Notes under the pieces: model-generated
What the model was told of the DNA's origin: nothing
What the model saw: the letters and a program-made list of their open reading frames with translations, nothing else
Database searches by the model: none
Position numbers and translations under genes: made by a program
In this document: in pieces, positions 23,401 to 32,042 of the stretch
Numbering within the stretch: position 1 is the stretch's first letter
Layout: every line of letters starts with the position of its first letter
From: Brachionus manjavacas
Taxonomy: Eukaryota > Rotifera > Eurotatoria > Ploima > Brachionidae
Assembly (NCBI GenBank): GCA_019054805.1
Contig: JAHQIY010000011.1
Span: forward strand, 1,803,001-1,867,000
Direction: 5' to 3'
Length of the DNA: 64,000 nucleotides

Positions 23401-25322
23401 TAACTACTGCTCCTCCAGGCGTTACAACAGCACCACCAGTTGTTACAACTGCTCCTCTAGGCGTTACAACAGCACCACCAGTTGTAACAACTGCTCCTCC
23501 AGGCGTCACTACAGCACCACCAGTTGTAACTACTGCTCCTCCAGGCGTTACAACAGCACCACCAGTTGTTACAACTGCTCCTCCAGGCGTTACAACAGCA
23601 CCACCAGTTGTAACAACTGCTGCTCCAGGCGTCACTACAGCACCACCAGTTGTAACTACTGCTCCTCCAGGCGTTACAACAGCACCACCAGTTGTTACAA
23701 CTGCTCCTCCAGGCGTTACAACAGCACCACCAGTTGTAACAACTGCTCCTCCAGGCGTCACTACAGCACCACCAGTTGTAACTACTGCTGCTCCAGGCGT
23801 CACTACAGCACCACCAGTTGTAACTACTGCTCCTCCAGGCGTTACAACCGCTGCTCCAGGCGTCACTACAGCACCACCAGTTGTAACTACTGCTCCTCCA
23901 GGCGTTACAACCGCTGCTCCAGGCGTCACTACAGCACCACCAGTTGTAACTACTGCTCCTCCAGGCGTTACAACCGCTGCTCCAGGCGTCACTACAGCAC
24001 CACCAGTTGTAACTACTGCTCCTCCAGGCGTTACAACCGCTGCTCCAGGCGTCACTACAGCACCACCAGTTGTAACTACTGCTCCTCCAGGCGTTACAAC
24101 TGCTGCTCCAGGCGTCACTACAGCACCACCAGTTGTAACTACTGCTGCTCCAGGCGTCACTACAGCACCACCAGTTGTAACTACTGCTCCTCCAGGCGTC
24201 ACTACAGCACCACCAGTCATTACAACTGCTCCTCCAGGCGTTACAACAGCACCACCAGTCATTACAACTGCTCCTCCAGGCGTTACAACAGCACCACCAG
24301 TTGTAACCACTGCTCCTCCAGGCGTCACTACAGCACCACCAGTTGTAACTACTGCTCCTCCAGGCGTCACTACAGCACCACCAGTTGTAACTACTGCTCC
24401 TCCAGGCGTTACAACAGCACCACCAGTTGTAACTACTGCTCCTCCAGGCGTTACAACAGCACCACCAGTTGTAACTACTGCTCCTCCAGGCGTCACTACA
24501 GCACCACCAGTTGTAACTACTGCTCCTCCAGGCGTTACAACTGCTCCTCCAGGCGTCACTACAGCACCACCAGTTGTAACTACTGCTCCTCCAGGCGTCA
24601 CTACAGCACCTCCAGTTGTCACTCCTGCTCCTCCAGGCGTCACTACAGCACCACCAGTGATTACAACTGCTCCTCCAGGCGTCACTACAGCACCACCAGT
24701 GATTACAAATGCTCCTCCAGGCGTCACTACAGCACCACCAGTGATTACAACTGCTCCTCCAGGCGTAACTCCAGCACCACCAGTGATTACAACTGCTCCC
24801 CCAGGCGTCACTACAGCACCACCAGTGATTACAACTGCTCCTCCAGCAGTAGTTACTGCAGCTCCAATTGTTTTTATATCCGCTAATTTTTCTTTTAACT
24901 ATCTTATCAATTCTGGATTTTCATTAGTTTATGAAAAATTCTATTCTGAATTCTCTTCCTATACCGAAATTCTTGCTCTCCGTAATTTTTGCAATAGCCA
25001 GTCCATTATTTGCGTTGGTGGTGGACCATTTGATAAGGTCATTTTTACAATTGTTTCTTGTGCAAACTGTTTAGAAATTTTATTAGAAACCCCTCTCAAT
25101 ACACCTCGTTTTGTTGGAGCTTCATATTGGTATTTTACTCCAAATTACAGTTTCGGCTTTTCCTCTACAAGTTCTATAAATCAAAATCCTGCTGATTTGG
25201 AAGACTTAACTGATTATCTACGATTATCGTGGACCCTTGATCAGATTTCCGGAGGCTTACGTTTGTCTAATTTTTTTGTTAATGATAATTTTTTCAAGAA
25301 ATTTATTCTTTTGAAGGTTTGA
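8437..25322 (+). CDS. Giant secreted lectin-mucin protein (Cys module-CTLD-Cys module-CTLD-Thr/Pro array), 14 exons
   Basis: Gene model assembled by eye. Exons: 8437-8509, 8557-8674, 8736-8949, 9006-9082, 9145-9278, 11008-11085, 11136-11238, 12502-12730, 12778-12845, 12894-13024, 13080-13154, 13213-13442, 13499-13692, 13742-25322. Every junction is GT-AG and phases agree throughout, if one extra T in the T5 run at 13394-13398 is discounted. Most introns are 47-62 nt. Order: signal peptide (MKQCNLTFLLILLAFLK...), Cys module, CTLD1 (8764-9277: WTWLNG, GCATL, CLNFHKFIC), Cys module, CTLD2 (about 12580-13020: MTWFQAY, LHWVDA), an unrecognised Asn/Ile/Lys-rich linker, the mucin array, and a unique C-terminal domain. 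Length is about 4,400 residues if array frameshifts are corrected. The protein is probably secreted and heavily O-glycosylated; the lectin heads may bind glycans, but classical Ca2+/sugar-binding motifs are not clear. It could instead be a decaying locus, given the array indels. Function is unknown. Confidence 0.72.
8577..8674 (+). other. Cys module 1 (EB/EGF-like spacing), exon 2
   Basis: In the spliced frame, exon 2 encodes GQPCRSNHECHGNLFC followed by IMSSCKCP. Cysteine spacing is C-x5-C-x5-C-x4-C-x-C. This is the same spacing as in exon 7 (11136-11238). Short modules of this kind resemble EB/EGF-like Cys modules. The frame differs from the superficially longer open frame that starts at 8437, and only the spliced reading gives the module. 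Confidence 0.6.
9690..10935 (-). pseudogene. LINE reverse transcriptase, minus strand, in an intron
   Basis: Nearly the whole RT domain of a CR1/jockey-type LINE, antisense to the host gene. In order on the minus strand: KSPGPDTIHRLLLKN (about 10800-10755), NEGELPKLWKKANVSPIHK, DYKPVSLTSIA followed by an in-frame TGA (10586 region), NKQHGFLSNR, VYTDFSKAFDKVPQRKL (10400-10360), then CGVPQGFVFGQILFIIFINDL and the catalytic YVDD box (near 10085), and LGFFITNDLKRNNQC towards 9830. It carries a few stops and a 55-bp insertion at 10214-10268 that breaks the frame between RVVLG and NDAFNW. The endonuclease is absent or unrecognisable. It is a dead copy, better preserved than the other LINE fragments here. 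Confidence 0.88.
10204..10278. mobile_element. 55-bp palindromic insertion with 10-bp target duplication
   Basis: The direct repeat TACCTAAAAC occurs at 10204-10213 and 10269-10278. Between them, 10214-10268 contains perfect 14-bp inverted repeats (10218-10231 and 10253-10266, GTTGTTTAAAAGTC and its complement) around a 21-nt loop. Removing the insert plus one repeat restores the LINE RT reading across the site, which shows directly that it is an insertion. Confidence 0.75.
11286..12305. mobile_element. Foldback element with about 130-150 bp inverted arms
   Basis: The left arm, about 11286-11415, matches the reverse complement of about 12148-12305, with both arms sharing AAAGTGCGATGTTTCAAA and CAATATTAACTTAAAATTA. 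The arms differ by scattered substitutions and an A/T-rich length difference. The interior carries the 11620-11863 MITE and a copy of the short TAAA-tailed repeat (12005-12045). Confidence 0.65.
11620..11863. mobile_element. MITE with about 70-bp terminal inverted repeats
   Basis: The arms 11620-11693 and about 11785-11863 are inverted repeats of one another, with ACTATGGTTCACCT at the outer end and TTGTTCTCAGGTTTT in the middle. It is about 240 bp, non-coding, and nested inside the larger foldback element. Confidence 0.7.
14017..24846 (+). repeat. Mucin VNTR: about 515 x 21 bp (42-bp double unit) coding array
   Basis: Tandem array of about 10.83 kb. The basic unit is 21 bp encoding a heptad; two alternate, VTTAPPV and VTTAxPG (x = Ala or Pro), giving a 42-bp unit of 14 residues. 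Thr and Pro dominate, as in mucin O-glycosylation domains. The unit is about 55% GC, far above the flanks. Coding sense is fixed by continuity with unique sequence on both sides: the left flank (13742-14016) enters in the same frame, and the right flank (24847-25322) leaves in frame. Local 21-bp units (VTTAAPG alone) and higher-order blocks of 63, 294, 504 and about 2,700 bp are visible. Indels break the frame near 16388, 16995-17100, 17470, 21556 and 21830-22165. Confidence 0.95.
24847..25322 (+). other. Unique C-terminal domain of the mucin protein (about 155 residues)
   Basis: After the last heptad the frame continues through VVTAAPIVFISANFSF into a non-repetitive domain ending at a TGA at 25320-25322. 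Visible features are SGFSLVYEKFYSEF, LRNFCNSQSIICVGGG, a SCANC pair, FVGASYWYFTPNYSFGF, LRLSWTLDQISGGLRL and four or more cysteines. The WYF...SFGF...LSW.LD...GG.R pattern reminds me of a C-terminal domain in other invertebrate secreted proteins, but I cannot name a family from sequence alone. It is globular-looking with no transmembrane segment, so the protein ends extracellularly. Confidence 0.8.
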
Positions 25323-26100
25323 TTTTTTAATTTAGATTTATTTTTTTTTTTATATTTGTTTTTTGCCATTTTTAAATTTTATTAAATATTAGCATTTTCG
25401 ATTCTAATTTAAATTCAATTTTTAAAAGATTTTTTTATCCTGAATATTTATGAAATTAAAATTTTATTTTCACTTATCTCGATATCAATTAATTTATTGA
25501 ATTAACCGTTATTTAAATAACTTAAAGTGTTTTTGTTTATTTTATTTATATTTTTTAAAAAATTATCAGTTATAGTTAAAATGTTTCCAGATCAACGTTT
25601 CTTTTGAGTATTCTTTTGAGTCTATCTCCACAAACAATGATCCTTTAATGCTGTCTTGATAGCCCATTTCATTTCTTTATGTTACAGACGTATAGGGCTT
25701 TTATTACCATTAACTTTTCAATATTTTTTGAATAAGTTTATTCAGTTATTAATTCTTTATTCATTTAAAAAAAATAAGATAAAACAACGCTAATTATAAT
25801 ACATAAGTTTTTAATTGGTAAATTTTTTTTTTGATATTCAAGTTATTTACTTTATATGGCAAGTTTTTTTTATCTATTTTACATTTTTAAAAATAATTCC
25901 GTAAATATATTTCAAATTTTAACATGCTTAAGTATTGGGTTTTAATGAAACAACGTAATTTCTAAATTCTAAAAAAGTAAAAATAAAAAAAAACTTTCAA
26001 TATTGAATTTTAATATCAAAAAATGTCAATTAATTAATTGATGTTGAGATTAGTGAAATTAAGGAAACATTATTTCTAATTTAGAGTTGCAACAAATTTA
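25323..26100. other. 3' flank of the mucin gene
   Basis: AT-rich, with a variant ATTAAA signal near 25381. No gene recognised. Confidence 0.5.
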
Positions 26101-26129
26101 CTAGAGGAAAAAAATAAAAATAAAAAATA

Positions 26130-26445
26130 GCTCAGGAATATTTAAAATTTGTTGTCTTATTTTATTCCAAACTTTAACTTTATGATCTACAGAACCACTG
26201 ACCAAATTACTATTTTCTAATAAAGATAATGAAAAAATCTTTTTTATGTGACCTTCGTTACATTCACTAAAAGACTGTAAAATTTTTCCGCTTTTAATAT
26301 CCCAAACATTTAGTTCACTAGTTGTTCCCTCTATGTTTCCAGAGCCACTAACAAGACGCGGATTTACCAAATATGTGGTTATCCAAACAATATCCAAGTG
26401 TTTTGTCAGTGTTTTTTCCGAATTACTAGCAATCACATGGATGAG
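26130..26445 (-). pseudogene. WD40-repeat fragment, minus strand
   Basis: The minus-strand frame reads as about two WD40 blades: NPRLVSGSG, ELNVWDIKSGKILQSF, GHIKKIFSLSLLENSNLVSGS, then DHKVKVWN. The LVSGS.D..VKVWN and VWDIKSGK motifs are characteristic of beta-propeller repeats. The frame opens without credible upstream coding and closes in A-rich sequence, so this is a fragment of a longer propeller gene. A related fragment on the same strand lies at 29135-29320. Confidence 0.7.
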
Positions 26446-26660
26446 GAAGAAAAAAACATAAAAAGAAGACACTAAAACATAAAAAAAGAGAAGGTCACAT
26501 AAATCAAAACTTTTTTTTTTTAAATAGATAAATAAACATAATTAAAAATGAGAAAAACACATAAATTTCTTTTTATTTTTTTTATTGATCCTTTGTTGAT
26601 TAAAAAGAGAAAAAAAACATAAGTCCAAATTTTTAAAAAAGAGAAAAAATGTAAGTTCAC
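26440..26660. repeat. Degenerate array of GAGAAAAAACATAA motifs
   Basis: The motif recurs near 26447, 26475, 26550, 26608 and 26640 with A-rich spacers. The same motif array recurs at 40300-40515. Confidence 0.5.
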
Positions 26661-26827
26661 AATGTAAAAAAATCAAAAATCATCCAGGCAAACAACAAAC
26701 CACTATATGATAACAAATAGCTTTTTCTAGGAAAAAACAGCATATACAATTAGTACAGTCTGAGCAAAAACATTCAGGATTAATAGCAATTGTTTTAAAT
26801 TTATCATTTAAAGAAAATAATTATTTT

Positions 26828-26975
26828 AAATTATCAAATGCATCCTCTGTTTTTCCTGATATCGAATTTATGCATCTCTTAGCATCTGTTTTTAGTTGAG
26901 TATTCAATCTTACTAATTCTAGTATTTCAACTCTAACACTGTCACTTGACTCCAACTTGACAACATTCTTAAAAT
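26828..26975 (-). pseudogene. Unrecognised coding remnant, minus strand
   Basis: The minus strand has a stop-free run of about 50 codons including VKLESSDSVRVEILELVRLN and TQLKTDAKRCINSISGKT before a stop. Its composition is protein-like (heptad-like Leu/Ile spacing), unlike the surrounding A/T runs. It may belong to the same decayed gene as the neighbouring WD40 pieces. I cannot name a family. Confidence 0.4.
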
Positions 26976-26987
26976 CTCAAAAATAGG

Positions 26988-28647
26988 CACAATATTAAAT
27001 TTGATTTACTGTAAATTAATGTTAAAATATTTTAATGTCAAAAAATTAATGTCAGTGAGTTTAATGCCAAATCTTAATTAAGGAATCTAACGTTAAAAAG
27101 TAAATAAGGAATTAAATGTTATTTGCTAAATAAGGAAATTAATGTTAAAATATTTTAATGTCAAAAAATTAATGTCAGTGAGTTTAATGCCAAATCTTAA
27201 TTAAGGAATCTAACGTTAAAAAATAAATAAGGAATTAAATGTTATTTGCTAAATAAGGAAATTAATGTTAAATATTAGATAATAATCTAATGTTAAAAAA
27301 TGATGCTATTCTATTTTAATTTGCATAATTAAAAAAGACTAATTGACCGCTTCCTTTCGGATTAAAAAAAAGCTTTGAATTAATAGAAGTCCTAAATTGG
27401 TTTGAAATCAGCTTTCGTTTGATAAAAATTAAATTTTTATCCTTTAAAATATTGAGTAGTCCAAAATTTACTTAAAACTTTAACAAAATAAACTTTTTTA
27501 AACAATAAAAAACTAAATTCAAGTACAAACAATCGTATCGAAGGTTTTCATTCAGGTTTGAGTAAAATTGTGATCAGTCATCACCCGAACGTTTTTCTTT
27601 TTGATAAACCACTTAAAGGTGCAACAAGCCTCTACTATGGTCGATGTTGCACGACTTAAGTTAGGGCAGACAATAAGCGACCAATCGAAAAAAGAGCTAG
27701 ATAAGGAACTTAGTCTAGAACTGTTAAAAATTCAATATCGAGATTCCACTGACGTCAAAAACCACTTAATTGCCATTTGTCAGTTTATTCAATTTCCAAA
27801 CGAATACTAGCATTGCGAATCCGAGGAAAAATTGAACGAATACGGCAGCGAACCTGAGGAAAATGATACAGACGATGAAAACGAAGATGTTGTGAATCTT
27901 GAGTCCGAATCAATTAATTCAACTGAAAGTGTACTTCCGATGCAAATTCAACCGATTCTACAGCTCGAGATTACACAAAATTAGAGACTAGTGATATCGA
28001 CGACTTCAATTCGGAGTACGCCAAGTATAGCTTCAGTTATACACGAAATTAATCTTGATAATTTACAAGATGACAGTTTTAACTATGTTCGTTCGTTAAT
28101 AAATCAAGACGTCTTGAGTGAAATATAAAATACGCGAAAGGCCGAAGAAGATCGAAAAAATCAGCTGACCAAACAATACAATGCGGCAATTACGCTAGAA
28201 GACATCGAAAGTTAGGTAAAGCGATTATGGGAGAAATCGAAGGATAAAGAAAACCGAAAGAGAATTTCTAAAAAAGACCGAGCAGCTGCTGTTTTAAGTT
28301 TGAAGCGTCAAATAAAAGAAAAAGTTGAAATTCAATTAGCATCCGAATTTTTGGAAAAACATGGCGATCAACAATTTAATTAATTAATTTTTGTTTTTTT
28401 TTATTTTTGTACTTGCTTAATTAATTTTTTTAATAAAATCTACAAAAAATACAAATTTATAATTATCTTTATTGACTAAAGCTTTAAACATCAGAAAATT
28501 TTAACATCAAATTCATTTTCATTTTTGACATTAAAATTCTTATTTCATTTTTGACATTAAAATATTTTGAAATTAAAATTTTTGACAATAAATTTTTGAC
28601 ATTAAAATCATTTAACAACAATTTACAATAGACCATTAAATTTTGTG
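26988..28647. mobile_element. Decayed DNA transposon-like element with TAATGTCAAAA-type inverted ends
   Basis: The left end 26988-27055 (CACAATATTAAATTTG...) matches imperfectly the reverse complement of the right end, about 28560-28647. Both contain TTTTAATGTCAAAAA. The left end includes a 123-bp tandem duplication (27015-27260). Between the ends lie remnants of one or more plus-strand open frames (27601-28385). I see no clear target-site duplication. Confidence 0.5.
27601..28385 (+). pseudogene. Decayed open frame inside the TIR element
   Basis: Plus-strand coding remnants interrupted by several stops. The N-terminal part has DVARLKLGQTISDQSKKELD and QYRDSTDVKNHLIAICQFI, then an acidic stretch rich in Glu/Asp (about 27815-27920), then NLQDDSFNYVRSLINQD, and a basic C-terminal part with KDRAAAVLSLKRQIKEK and ASEFLEKHGDQQFN before TAA near 28385. 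No DDE, zinc-finger or helicase motif is evident. It probably belongs to the enclosing element; the family is unknown. Confidence 0.45.
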
Positions 28648-28764
28648 TTTGTAAAATGTGTTTTTATTTTTCCATGATACAATTCAATTGGACAATTAGA
28701 CATTGAATAACCAGGTGGAATATTAAGTAACTGCCAATTACAAAATGGTGAGTCTATCCATTGT
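28641..28764 (-). pseudogene. MULE-type transposase fragment, minus strand
   Basis: The minus strand reads QWIDSPFCNWQLLNIPPGYS followed by MSNCPIELYHGKIKTHFTN. The W..(x)..PPGY...N.P.E..(x)..IK..FT arrangement is the C-terminal signature of Mutator-like (MULE) transposases. Only this about 40-codon piece is recognisable. Confidence 0.45.
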
Positions 28765-29134
28765 TTTTTGAAATACAAATAAAAAATTCTATAAGACAGT
28801 AAGTTTTTCCACTTTTTTGAAATATTATTTTTTTAATCAATAAATTAGTCACTTTCATTACTATTTTTTTAACCAATGAATTTCATTAACAACAGATTCA
28901 ACATTTGATTTCGGTATTTTTTAAGAATTTTTCTTTATCTTAAAATTAGTTAATTAACTAGTTAATCAATTTACCTGTAAACTGTTACTTTAATAATCTG
29001 TTAAATGAAACCAACTAATTATAATATAACATAATTTTATGAATTTATTCTCTTTTTCGAAAATAATTTTTTCAAATTTCTCTTTGGGTTTTTTTTCCTT
29101 TATCTTTTAAAAAAATTTTTTCTTACTCGTCCTA
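28765..29134. other. AT-rich spacer
   Basis: No gene or element that I can support. Confidence 0.4.
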
Positions 29135-29320
29135 ATCACTTCCAAATTTTAATAGTTCTATCTGCTGAAGCACTCGCTATTTTTCAACCATATCCTAAAA
29201 TTGGTCAAATCAAATATAAAGCTTCTGTGTCCGCCATTGTTGTCATCATATATCCACTTAAGCTCTAATTTATTCACATCAAATACTTTTATTATTCCGG
29301 GTAGATTGGAACCCGTGTTT
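29135..29320 (-). pseudogene. WD40-repeat fragment with frameshift, minus strand
   Basis: Minus-strand reading: GIIKVFDVNKLELKWIYDD, GGHRSFIFDLTNF, then after a frame change KIASASADRTIKIWK and a stop at 29135. IASASADRTIKIW is a textbook WD40 blade end. This is a small broken piece, probably related to the fragment at 26130-26445. Confidence 0.65.
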
Positions 29321-29619
29321 TTTTAATGAGACAAAGGAAGTAACTAGAACGAAACGGCCACCTTTAGACTCTTCAAATGTATACTTGAGCTCAATTCGAT
29401 TTAAATTTTGTTTATTCAAAATTTTCAGAGGTAATGACGACGGTTCTTTTATCCATTCAGTTCATTTAGTCCATTTTATTCATTCTGAAAATCACTTTAA
29501 ATAGAATAGAAGAAATCTTTGATTTGAAGTTCTGGAAGAAGAAGTTGACTTAAGGTTCAAGCAAAAGGACGCCTGATTGACTATTTTGAGTTTGATTGAG
29601 TTGATCAAGTTTTAAAAAA

Positions 29620-32035
29620 TAAAAATACTGTACTGAATGAATATTTTAATGAATAATCTGCTTCAAAGAATTCCAAATTATGTATTCCTTCTATAGTAAT
29701 TTTTTGCTCGTAAAATCTCTTGAACTTGTTTTAGATTTTGAGGGCGTCTAAAATTGTTTGGATTTTAGACTGATCAATTTCAATTAAAGAAAATTTTATT
29801 AGATAACCAAGGACTAAAAAATTTTTCTTAAAAACCAGTGAATTTTGCTTGGCTAAATTTTTAATTCGTTATCCCGTAATTTTTTTCCAATTTTATATGC
29901 TCCTTGTGTTCTACATTATTTTTTGTTGGACAGCGATATCGTCTAAATAAACCTCACAGAACGATATATTTCCAAATATGGGAATATCAATCTACTAAAT
30001 TGAGCTGGAGCGTTTTTCAAACTAAAAGAAAGTCTTTTAAATTGATAATGTTCACGGATGTAGAAAATGCTGTTTTTTCTTTAGAGTCAGGGTGCATTTC
30101 TACTTGACAGTAGCCCGATATTAAAATCTAAATTTGAAAAATAAGTTGGAATATTCAGCTTGATAGAATATCATCGATTCTTTGTAATGGCCAAGATTCT
30201 GTGATTGTTTTTTGATTTAGGTTTCTAAAGTCTACACAAAAGCGTTTACTTCCATACGACAGGTAAAGACCATGTTGATGTTTAAATTTCATTAATATCA
30301 TTTTCAAGCATTGTCTTTATCTCTTCTTTTACTTGTCTCTCTTTCTTTTAATGATTTTCTAAAAGGTCATAGAAATATTGGGACTTCGTCTGTTGATAAA
30401 ATTACGTGTTTATCGCCTTTGCTCCTTGTTATATCTTTTTCACTCATTGCGGATCTATCTTTTATATAGTCTAAAGATGCTTTAAAGTATTGATATTAAC
30501 TGGCCTTTAGATTATCAATAGTTTTTAATTCTATTTTTCCAGTTAATGATTCTAAAGGCCAATCTTTGTAAAAATTGTTTAAATCTTCTGAAAAACAAAA
30601 GTTTGGTAAATTTTAACTGTTTAGTTTTCAGTTTTGCAGTATACTTTTTCTGAAACTTCAAGATACACTACTTCACTAGGAAACTTTAAGCTTCTTTCAC
30701 CTGTGTTAAGACTAGCTCCTGTATGTAAACCAATCAAGACCTAGCAGCCCATCATTGTCTTCTTAATCAATTTCTAAGAATTTGGTTTCGCATTCGCGAC
30801 TATCGATATTTAATTTTAATGCTTCTATTTTTACCATTCACTTTAACAATATTATTATTTGTAGTTTTAATTCTAATTTCAGACTCCTTTACGAATATTT
30901 TATTTAGTTGCTGATATATATAAAAGGTTCCCTGTATTACATGTTTACTCATTTTGTATTACGATAATGTTTATAGTTATTGGTATTTAGCCTACTTTGT
31001 GAAATATAATGACCAGGTTTTTTGCATCCGAAGCATATTAAGTTTTTCTTCAGCTCATTCTGGCTTTTTTGTGGTCATTTTTTTGACCTCAAAATTTTGA
31101 TGAGAATTCCTTTCCATTTATGTATGGTTTTATAAAAGAAAACTTATTAAAAAATTTTTTTTGTCTCGAATAGTTGACAACCGTGGGTTTGGTTAAAATT
31201 TCTCAATCTTTTTGTAAGAACTCTTGCATGCCAGATTGCATCATTTAGCGTTTCTACATTTTTACTCTCTAACTCTGCCCAGACTTTGGGTCACGGGCTT
31301 CAGAAAAGAACCAGACTAATTCGAATTCATCTATCTTATCTGTTTTGTTTGCAATTGTCTGGAATTTCATTATGTTATCCTCAAAATTTGCGTTAAATTA
31401 ATACTATTTAGTTCAGATCTTAGCCCTTTCTGAACATCAGCTGGTTTCAGGGTTGCTAATAATTGATTTTTAAATTATCCCACGTAACTGTTTCATCTCT
31501 TTTTTGCAAATTTCCAAACATCAGTAAGGCGTTTCCTCTAATGAGTTGTAACGCAATCTATGCCTACTTCTAATAATTCCTTAGGTCCAAGCCTCAGTTT
31601 CTACTAGGTATATCCATTCATCTACTTTATCTCTATCGTTTCCATATAATTTTGGTATATCGTCGACTTTAAAATTTATGATTCGTGTTTCGCTTAGTCC
31701 GAATCCTATGATTTCTTGTAATTCATCTTCATCTTTTAAAGTTTTCGATGAAGTGGCTATTTCTTGAAGGGTGCTTTTTGCTCCATCCTCACTTTGTTTT
31801 GAATGATTTTTATTCCTAAAACTATCTTCTTCTATTTTCATCTTTTTGATACTGGCCAATAGCTCAGCCAATTGTTCGGCTCCTGTACAGCTTACAAATT
31901 CGCTGTCGTATTCTAATTTCTGGAATTCATTCTCAAAAGACCCATTTTGTGTCTTTATTAAGTATAAAAGCCCTTGTACACTAAATTTTTCAAGGTAATC
32001 TTTTGAAATAGGTACTATTTTATTTTATCTAATTT
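29620..32035 (-). pseudogene. Ty3/gypsy LTR-retrotransposon gag-pol remnant, minus strand
   Basis: Order on the minus strand from high to low coordinates. Gag: about 32000-31580, with EFVSCTGAEQLAELLASIKK and the core IPKLYGNDRDKVDEWIYLVE. A decayed CCHC zinc knuckle near 31050-31000 (CFGCKKPGHYISQ, fourth ligand lost). A protease region too decayed to read. RT fingers/palm near 30250-30180 (RFCVDFRNLNQKTI, then WPLQ) and 30030-29940 (LKNAPAQFSRLI). RT thumb/connection near 29870-29650 (IDQSKIQTIL, NYYRRN). Stops and frameshifts throughout. No LTRs identified and no integrase recognised. The plus-strand open frame at 29904-30107 is an antisense shadow. Confidence 0.8.
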
Positions 32036-32042
32036 TAGCTCT

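Noticed and set aside
14017-24811. Very long minus-strand open frames across the array (up to about 1,730 codons)
   Set aside because: They arise because the 21-bp unit lacks stops in two minus frames and two plus frames. They do not continue into unique coding sequence, whereas the plus VTTAPPV frame does on both sides.
14017-24846. CRISPR-like or other spaced-repeat array
   Set aside because: Units are contiguous with no unique spacers, the locus is eukaryotic, and the units are coding.
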